Positions 57,803-64,000 of a stretch of 64,000 nt of DNA are shown piece by piece (the stretch's first letter is position 1; every line of letters begins with the position of its first letter). The position numbers and the translations under genes were made by a program. The DNA is from Trachemys scripta elegans (taxonomy: Eukaryota; Chordata; Testudines; Emydidae), in contig NC_048298.1 of assembly GCF_013100865.1 (NCBI RefSeq), positions 240,674,765 to 240,738,764 on the forward strand. The letters run 5' to 3'. The notes below the pieces were generated by a model that saw only the letters and a program-made list of their open reading frames with translations, did no database searches and was not told the DNA's origin.

Positions 57803-59740
57803 GGATCATACTGCTGACAACCAGGCAGCTGTGGGTCATTTCCTTGTGCAGACAGACCCTATGTCTTTCTGAAAGAATCCAGATCATGCAGAATGAAGCC
57901 ATAGAATCCTAACGAAGTATTAAAGTTCCTGTCTCAGCCTGAATCCTTGCTTATTTCATTATTTCAGATATAAAAAGTACAAAGGATAGCTTCCAAACAA
58001 CTCATTAGTTTGCCATTGTGTATTCTGACTAGCTGGCAGATTCCTGTTAATCCATCACTAATACAATATTAATAGCATGCTGCCTTGCATACTTTCCTTG
58101 TAGGTTGATTAAAAAAAAAATCTCTGATTCCATTCTTCCCACACTTTCACCTTGGGGCTAACAGACAAAAAGCAACCACATTATGCTGCTTGGAAAAAGC
58201 ACTTTGATTCAGTGAATTACCCTTTCCAAAGACTGGAGCTGACGGAATCTGGGCAGGAAATGGGAACCAGGCGGGAAGGTTATTTTCTTCATAGCAAACC
58301 CCAGCTTCATAATAATCAAAATGAAAACAAAAATCCATTGCATATTTCACACACAGCCTTGAGTCACATTCCACATTAAGGACCTCCTGAATAAGTTTTT
58401 AAAGTTCTTTAGCCCACCCACCCTCTTTCTTAGGAATTGATATGTCCGAGGGACAAATGACTTCAGATCTTCAGTATTAGGGATGTAGCTAATGTATCTC
58501 GGGGGGTGGGGAGGAACTGCAAGACTAAGAGTCTGGGGGCAGCATAAGCAAAGTTCCTTGGTAGTGATTAAAAAAACAACAACCAGCCACAGAACTATTT
58601 CCTTTTTAATAGGAAAGGTAAGTGAAAAGTCAAAACTTTCTGTAAATGTGAAATCTAATCTTCTAGCTAGAAGAATGCTAGCAATTTCAACAAGAAACAC
58701 GTGACTGTGTACGTGGGATCCCTTGCTATTAAAGAGGTTGCTGTTTTCACTTATGTTAGGGAGAGAAAGAAATTAGCAACTAGCAAGTTACCTTTAAAAA
58801 ATATTGTTGCTTCCCCCCGATTTTAAAAAAACCAAACACCCTAAGATTCAAGAACATATTTATGATCTTTTGAAATGTGCTTTTGAAATAGCTTAACCCC
58901 AGGACTGCAAGAGAGATCATCAAAGATGATGAGCCAGAGCCTTGGGTAAATTAGTGTAACGTAACTCCACTAATTTAAATGGTGCTAAGCCAATTTACAC
59001 CAGCTGAGATCTGGCTACATGGCTCTGAAAATTTAAAATTTGCTACTTGGAGGCCCATCTAAGAGTAATACAAAAATCTATCACTTAAATAAGGTGGAAG
59101 GTGCCTCTTAAACTGATACCCACAACTCCTCCTGGAAATTCCTAATTCAAGCTAACTCTCTTGTCTTTAGTTTCCACACTGTAGAGGAACAAAAGGAGAA
59201 GGAATTTGGATAGGGTTAGCCAGATTTCTACTTTGCTAGCTGGAGTCTGGTGGCCTTTGAATTCAGAGCCTGAATGAAAGGAAAAAGTTCCTCAGTTGCA
59301 TGAGCACAAGAAAATCTCTGAAGTAGGTTACCTCCCCTCCCCATTTCTAATTTTATCCTTTATTATTTAATGACTTAATGTGTGTAAAGCCTCTGAAAAC
59401 CTGAGGGACAGATCTTATTTAATTAAATACCCCCATATTATTTTTCTACCCCTGCCTCAGCTCAGCACACAAGACAGCCAGTGGTGCTTATTGAGTAGCT
59501 AATCGATATTTCTTTTTATGCTCATTATTCAACGTGTGGCCTTATTTACTGCCTACCATCCAAACTCTGGCCTGAGCACAGAATTGTCAACTTCTTCATG
59601 GGTCTTTCTAGGGTGAACATCCCAAGGCATAGTGACGAGCGAAATACAGAGCTCTACCTAGATGGGAAGAGAAGGGGGCTGGAATCTGAACTAGACTCCA
59701 CATATTGCCGCTGGGTATTGCTCCCTGCTTGGTTTCAGCG
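57803..59740. other. Upstream flank of RAB20, no gene seen
   Basis: No recognisable repeat or exon. A phrase GTAACTCCACTAATTTAAAT with AATTTACACCAGCTGAG (58955-59010) resembles an old palindromic repeat. The stretch could hold distal regulatory elements of RAB20, but nothing in the sequence alone proves it. Confidence 0.35.
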
Positions 59741-60055
59741 TCAGAGGCTCCTACTGCAGCCACCGTGGCGGGGTAGCCGAGGGGCCGCGGCGGCAGCAGA
59801 ACTGGAGGAGGAGCTGAGTTTGGGCTGCTGGAAGCCCCACGTGGCCGGCTAGGCTGGATCCTGGCTCAGGCTCTGGCTCCTCCTGGCTTCCTCTTCCGTC
59901 CTGCCCGGAGCCTGTCGGGGGCAGGAGCCTCAACTTTCAGCTGCCCGGGCGGGGCGAGCCCGCCCCCTCGCTCGCGGCTCTCGTCGGCCAGGCAGAGACA
60001 AGCCAGGCGCCCAGCTGCCCGCAGTAGCTCGGAGAGGGGGAAGGGGTGGCCCGGG

Positions 60056-60082
60056 ATGCGGGCGCAGAGCCGAGGCTGCTGA
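60056..60082 (+). CDS. Possible upstream ORF in the RAB20 leader (8 codons)
   Basis: An ATG at 60056 opens a frame that ends at TGA 60080-60082, 35 bases before the RAB20 start. It lies in a different frame from RAB20. If the transcript begins upstream of 60056, this uORF could dampen translation. The transcription start is unknown, so this is tentative. Confidence 0.35.
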   Translation: MRAQSRGC

Positions 60083-60117
60083 GCTCCGGGCAGTGCGCGG
60101 CGCAGGCTCCCCGCAGG

Positions 60118-60286
60118 ATGAAGCCCGACGGGAAGGTGGTGCTGCTGGGGGACATGAACGTGGGCAAGACCTCCCTGCTGCACCGCTACATGGAGAGGCG
60201 CTTCCAGGACACGCTCAGCACGGTCGGGGGCGCCTTCTACCTCAAACAGTGGGGGCCCTACAACATCTCCATCTGGGACACTGCAG
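60118..60286 (+). CDS. RAB20: Ras-related GTPase Rab-20, exon 1 (partial gene)
   Basis: Encodes the first 56 residues plus one base of the next codon of Rab-20, a small GTPase linked to endosome and phagosome maturation. Seen here: MKPDGKVVLLGDMNVGKTSL, with the P-loop GDMNVGKT at residues 11-18 that binds GTP phosphates; the switch I stretch DTLSTVGGAFYLKQW, whose Thr (residue 35) is the likely Mg2+ ligand; and SIWDTA at the exon end, the start of the WDTAG box. The splice donor GTAACC follows at 60287, splitting the Gly codon after its first base. The ATG at 60118 has A at -3. An in-frame GTG at 60046 gives a longer open frame but is not a usual start. The RAB20-specific YLKQW and MERRF phrases separate it from other Rabs, by memory of the human protein. 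The remaining exon lies beyond the window. Confidence 0.95.
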
Positions 60287-60869
60287 GTAACCCCCCTTTC
60301 TGCGGGGCAGAGACGGCCGCGGGGTCCTGAGCAGAGTTACGCTGCGCTGGGGAGCCCCGGCACCCAGGCGACTCCGGGCTGTTGCATTCTGTTGTGTAAA
60401 CCAAACGGAAAAGTGAGTCCCCCCCTTTTTTTGGCGCATGGACTAGCGGCGGCCCGGGCGACTGGAGAGCAGCACAGTGCGTGTAGCCCGGAGTTAGCTC
60501 AGCTCCGGAGGCTGCGTCCAGGGACAAAAAGCCGGGCTGTCGTGGAGATTGGGTGTTGGTGCTGGTCGGCTGTGTTTCTGCAGAGCGCCCTGTGGAATGG
60601 GAGAGCAGCTGCGTTAAAGTCTGTCTGTGGTCAGTATTTGCAGGTTAACCGACTGCTCCCACACCGTTGAGCTTGGCTCAGGTTTTTAAGTGGCTGTCAC
60701 ATGATGTACAGTATCATGTCTCAGAGGGGGAACTTTTTCATGCCCTTAAGTAAATGGGTCGATATCTTAGTGGCATGAGTAGCTGTTGTACTTGCTATGT
60801 TGTTGTAACTTTAAAAACCACATTAAAAGGGGGGGGGACATGTACTCCACACTGTAACACAGTCTAGTA

Positions 60870-61242
60870 TAGCGGTTCTCAAACTGTGAGTCGGGGTCCC
60901 AAAGTGGGTTACAACCCCATTTTAATGAGGTCACCAGGGTTGGCGTTAGACTTGCCAGGTCTAAGCCCGAACCCCACCACCTGGGGCTAAAGCCCAAGGG
61001 CTTCAGCCCCGGGCAGCGGGGCTCCAATTCCAGGACCCCCCACTTTGGGGCTGAAGCCCTTGGGCTTCAACTTTGGTGCCTCCACCAAGGGCAGCGGGGC
61101 TTGGGTTTGGCTTTGTCCAGTCTCCCCCACCTGGGGCAGCAGGGCTCTGGCAGGCTCAGGCTTCGGTCCCCCTTCCTGTGGTCATGCAGTAATTTTTGTT
61201 GCCCGAAGGGGGTCGTGATGCAATGAAGTTTGAGACCCCCTG
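60870..61242. mobile_element. hAT-like element in RAB20 intron 1, exact target duplication
   Basis: Starts TAGCGGTTCTCAAACT and ends AGTTTGAGACCCCCTG, flanked by exact GTCTAGTA copies (60862-60869, 61243-61250). The core has palindromic GGGCTTCAGCCCC and GGGCTGAAGCCCTTGGG words. Confidence 0.9.
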
Positions 61243-62480
61243 GTCTAGTAATTATTCTCCGCTAAGTTCCAAGACTCCAAATGCGGGCACAACAGTGGGG
61301 AGAGGAACTGATGTGTGCGATGTGTGCATTCTGTTCCCGTGTTTAGTGTAATGTAATATAAAAACTTAAAATAAGTAGTAAGTCTAAAATGAGATGTATT
61401 TATGATTGACTTATATGCATTTGTAAGGTCACTGATATTTTGGGCACTTTTTTTACAAAATTTAGATGAAAATTAGAGAGGGTGGTGAATATGCCCCATC
61501 TCCTCACTTTTGTCTAGCTTATAGTAGTGGTCAGAACACTTTTTTCCTGAAAGGCCAGTGCCACACACTTATCCATCCACCGTAAAAATTACAAAGACAT
61601 TAAAATACTCATAGCTAGTTAGAAGCTGGAGCAAATTTTTATGTTCTGCAGCATGCTTTCCAGGTCAGATATATGCACCCTACGGATAATAGTAGAGAGC
61701 TCTGGTTTGAAAAATGGCTCTCAAGTTCAGTGAACATTCTTGTATGTTTAATATTGAATCATTCTTTAGAACAACTTGTTCAGGATTCAAGAACTTCTCA
61801 CAATATCATCACTGAAGCAAGACCAAGGTTTTATATTTAACTGAATCGTGTCCAAGGAGAAAAAAAAAAAACGAAACCTCTAGTACTGTTCTTGCTTGTA
61901 AAACTTTGCCAAAATGGAGAACTACAATAGCATGCAATACCCAGGTTTCCGTCTGGTGATGCTTAGGCATTAACAGGAAAGTCTAATGGCTTTCCGCATG
62001 TTTCATCAATACCACTGCAATAAATATACTGTTTAGTTGACATAGACTTAATTATTTCATCCAGTCCATCTAAAGTGGCTTTTGCTGAACTGTGTGTGGA
62101 GAAGAAACTACTGAAATTTCTTAAGGAAAAATATTTATTTGGATAAGTGATCAAACGTTGATTTATTTGTTTTCTACATTTGTGTTTCTAATTTTATGGA
62201 GCAAAACGCAGTTAAACGAAGATTATTTCCATACCAATAGCTGCCTGTATTTCAAGCTCCTTATCTCTCCTTTCTGGAGTTTGCTCTTCTTCCCCGCCTT
62301 TCCTTCCCCCCCCCCCCAAGAAACCTTATGAAACTTAAGCGCCAGTTACCGAACTGATTTTCTTAATGTGGTAGTGGGGAGTATGTGGTTTTGGGGATAG
62401 CTGATTGTCTCTGCTGTGACAGACCCATGTAAATGCAGGTAATTGATAGGTGGAATTTGTTTCAACAGAAGAAATACTAG

Positions 62481-62772
62481 GGCTACATCCTCACTACGGG
62501 GGGGAGGGGGGTGTCGATTTAAGATACGCAAATTCAGCTACGCGAATAGTGTAGCTGATTTCTGCGCATCCGAGCCGACTTACCCCACTGTGAGGACAGC
62601 GGCAAATCGACCTCCGTGGCTCCCCTGTTGACAGCGCTTACTCCTACCTGCGCTGGTGGAGTACAAGCGTCGATTCAGGGATTCATTGCCGCATCTCAAT
62701 GAGACGCGATAATTTGATCCCCGAGAGATCGATTTCTACCCGCCGATTCAGGCGGGTAGTGAAGACGTAGCC
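62481..62772. mobile_element. Palindrome-bearing MITE, copy 3, in RAB20 intron 1
   Basis: Ends GGCTACATCCTCACTAC and, inward from the right, GGCTACGTCTTCACTAC match at 15 of 17 positions. It shares TTCAGCTACGCGAATAGTG and GAGACGCGATAATTTGATCC with copies 1 and 2. Flanks are TAG and TTA, so the target length is unresolved. Confidence 0.8.
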
Positions 62773-62776
62773 TTAA

Positions 62777-62830
62777 ATCGCTTCTCGACCTTTTGGCTGA
62801 GGGGTGAAAGCATTATCTAATAGCTTCAGT
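62777..62830 (+). ncRNA. U2 snRNA 5'-end-like fragment (pseudogene or SINE head)
   Basis: ATCGCTTCTCGACCTTTTGG then CTGAG matches the conserved first 22 bases of U2 snRNA with one change (G to A), from memory of the vertebrate sequence. The match fades quickly after that, so it cannot form the branch-site and Sm regions of working U2. It starts four bases after the MITE ends. A truncated retrocopy or a U2-derived SINE head are both possible. Confidence 0.65.
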
Positions 62831-63065
62831 AAGACTGGTCTCCAGTTATTTTTCTCAGTTGTCTTCTGCTTCCTTGTCTTCTGTCCTTTTTGCTTCTGCT
62901 TGAGAGGAAATCTTTTATTAAAAAAAAACAAAAATAATCCCATCTAGCCCTACGCTTCTATGACTCCTTCCCACCCTTGTCTTGTCTGGATTTACATAAC
63001 CGCCCCTCCTTTTTTTATTCTCACATTGTACCCACTCGCTTTGTTAATTGAGGAATGGGAAGAAC

Positions 63066-63089
63066 TTTTTTTTTTTTTTTTTTTTTTTT
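63066..63089 (+). repeat. Poly-T run, 24 bases
   Basis: Uninterrupted T run; on the minus strand it would be a poly-A tail. No clear retrocopy body is recognised beside it. Confidence 0.9.
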
Positions 63090-63297
63090 GGAGCTTGGTT
63101 AAGTCCCAATACCACCCTTTTAAATATGTATACAGTAGGAAAGGCAACTCTTGAGTGACTCAAGGCAATTCCTTCCTTTTCTGCTCATGGACTGTTTTCA
63201 CCTTTGCAACACTTGCAGTTCCTCCTGGCCTACAAAAGGAATTGGGCTAGTCCGCTAGTAGATTCCATCTCAGTTGCTGCGTAAGCAAGCCCCTATA

Positions 63298-64000
63298 CCA
63301 AGGGTCGGCAATCTTTCAGAAGTGGTGTGCCGAGTCTTCATTTATTCACTTTAATTTAAGGTTTTGCGTGCTGGTAATACATTTTAATGTTTTTTAGAAG
63401 ATCTCTCTCTGTAAGTCTATATATTATATAACTCAACTAGTGTTGTATTGTAAAATAAACAAGGTTTTCAAAATGTTTAAGAAGCTTCATTTAAAATTAA
63501 ATTAAATTAAAATGTTGATCTTATGCCGCTGGCCCACTCAGCCTGCTGCTGGTCTGGGGTTCTGTTCACCTAGGCTGGCAGCGGGCTGAGCGGGGCCTGT
63601 GGCCGGGACCCCAGCTGGCAAGGGTCCGGCAGCCAGAACCCCAGACCGGCAGCAGGCTGTGTGGGGCCGGTGGCCGGGACCCCAGACCGGCAGTGGGCTG
63701 AGCCGCTCAGCCCACTGCCGCTCAGGGGTTCCATCCTTCAGTGGGTACCTACCTTCTCCCTGGTTCTGGCCCATTCTCTTCCCCTCTCTGCACTGAGCTG
63801 AGGGTGGGAGTGCACTGACCACAGGGCTGGGGGTGAAGGGTCTGGCCAGGAGCTAGAATGAGGGAGGGGGCTCTGGGTTGGGGCAGGAGGTTTGGGTGTG
63901 GGGCACTTATCTGGGCAGCTCCCATTTGGTGCTCAGGGTGGGGGTGGGGATGTGGGGGTGTAAGAGTCAGGATGGTGTGTGGGGGTGCATAGGGTGTGGG
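63298..64000 (+). mobile_element. hAT-like element, cut by the window edge
   Basis: Starts CCAAGGGTCGGCAATCTTTC, the end style of 28372 (CAGGGATCGGCAACCTTTGG). An AT-rich part with TTTAAGAAGCTTCATTTAAA follows, then a GC-rich block with GGGACCCCAGACCGGCAG repeats, then a G-rich stretch at the edge that resembles GT-rich minisatellite cores elsewhere. The right end is not in the window. Confidence 0.65.

Larger units (their letters stand above)
59745..60560 (+). promoter_or_regulatory. RAB20: CpG-rich promoter region of RAB20
   Basis: GC content and CpG density rise sharply here and fall after exon 1, as in a CpG-island promoter. A GC box (CCGGGCGGGGCGAG, 59945-59958) and an inverse CCCGCCCCCTCG (about 59959-59970) lie about 150-170 bases before the start codon, and no TATA box is seen. 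A dispersed, Sp1-type start is likely. The exact transcription start cannot be fixed by eye. Confidence 0.75.
60287..64000 (+). other. RAB20: RAB20 intron 1, 5' part
   Basis: Begins with the donor GTAACC and runs off the right edge. It contains a hAT-like element, a MITE, a U2-like fragment, a poly-T run and a second hAT-like element, listed separately. The rest (61243-62480 and 62831-63297) shows no gene. No acceptor followed by Rab sequence was found, so exon 2 lies outside. Confidence 0.85.

Noticed and set aside
60046..60117. N-terminal extension of RAB20 from an in-frame upstream codon
   Set aside because: The codon at 60046 is GTG, not ATG, and Rab-20 proteins start at the MKPD or similar residue just before the P-loop strand.
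62777..62830. Working U2 snRNA gene
   Set aside because: Only the first part matches; the rest of the RNA, including the Sm site, is absent.

Overview
The window is vertebrate nuclear DNA, most likely from a turtle (inference). The clues are many CR1 retrotransposon pieces, a tRNA-headed SINE with a CR1-type tail like the one described from tortoises, a MIR copy, and many short hAT-like transposons with GC-rich cores. One host gene is supported: the first coding exon of RAB20 (60118-60286, + strand) in a CpG-rich promoter region. Its intron 1 runs off the right edge. I see no other host exon, tRNA gene, rRNA gene or CRISPR array.

Left part (1-22 kb): LTR-like repeats (1-601, 3997-4793) and hAT-type elements, several with exact 8-bp target duplications (1518-1892, 4959-5346, 9547-10236, 13090-13699). 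At 9407-12030 lies a minus-strand Harbinger-type transposase relic. It was split by a 690-bp hAT element, a 1.1-kb solo LTR and a short repeat, yet its D, D and E motif regions can still be read. A tRNA-headed SINE (12694-12876), an old CR1 relic (14940-15620) and palindromic elements follow. Long stretches between them hold nothing I can recognise.

Middle part (22-35 kb): two CR1 copies meet tail to tail at 26206/26207. The plus copy keeps its 5' region, ORF1 esterase-like domain and endonuclease motifs but has lost most of its reverse transcriptase; a palindromic MITE sits between its two ORFs. The minus copy keeps a long reverse transcriptase with a changed active-site box. Next comes a Tigger/pogo DNA transposon with both terminal repeats (30576-34537), carrying a 1549-bp element inside its transposase.

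Right part (35-64 kb): more hAT-like copies, including an 890-bp CpG-rich element inside an older hAT at 40872-42178. A tRNA-like hairpin lies at 43904-44046, three copies of a palindrome-bearing MITE family occur across the window, and then the RAB20 promoter, exon 1 and intron 1. The intron holds a hAT element, a MITE, a fragment matching the 5' end of U2 snRNA, and a further hAT-like element that reaches the window edge.

The elements give a relative order of insertion (host older than guest). Nearly all long reading frames outside RAB20 lie in transposons or their GC-rich cores and should not be annotated as host genes.
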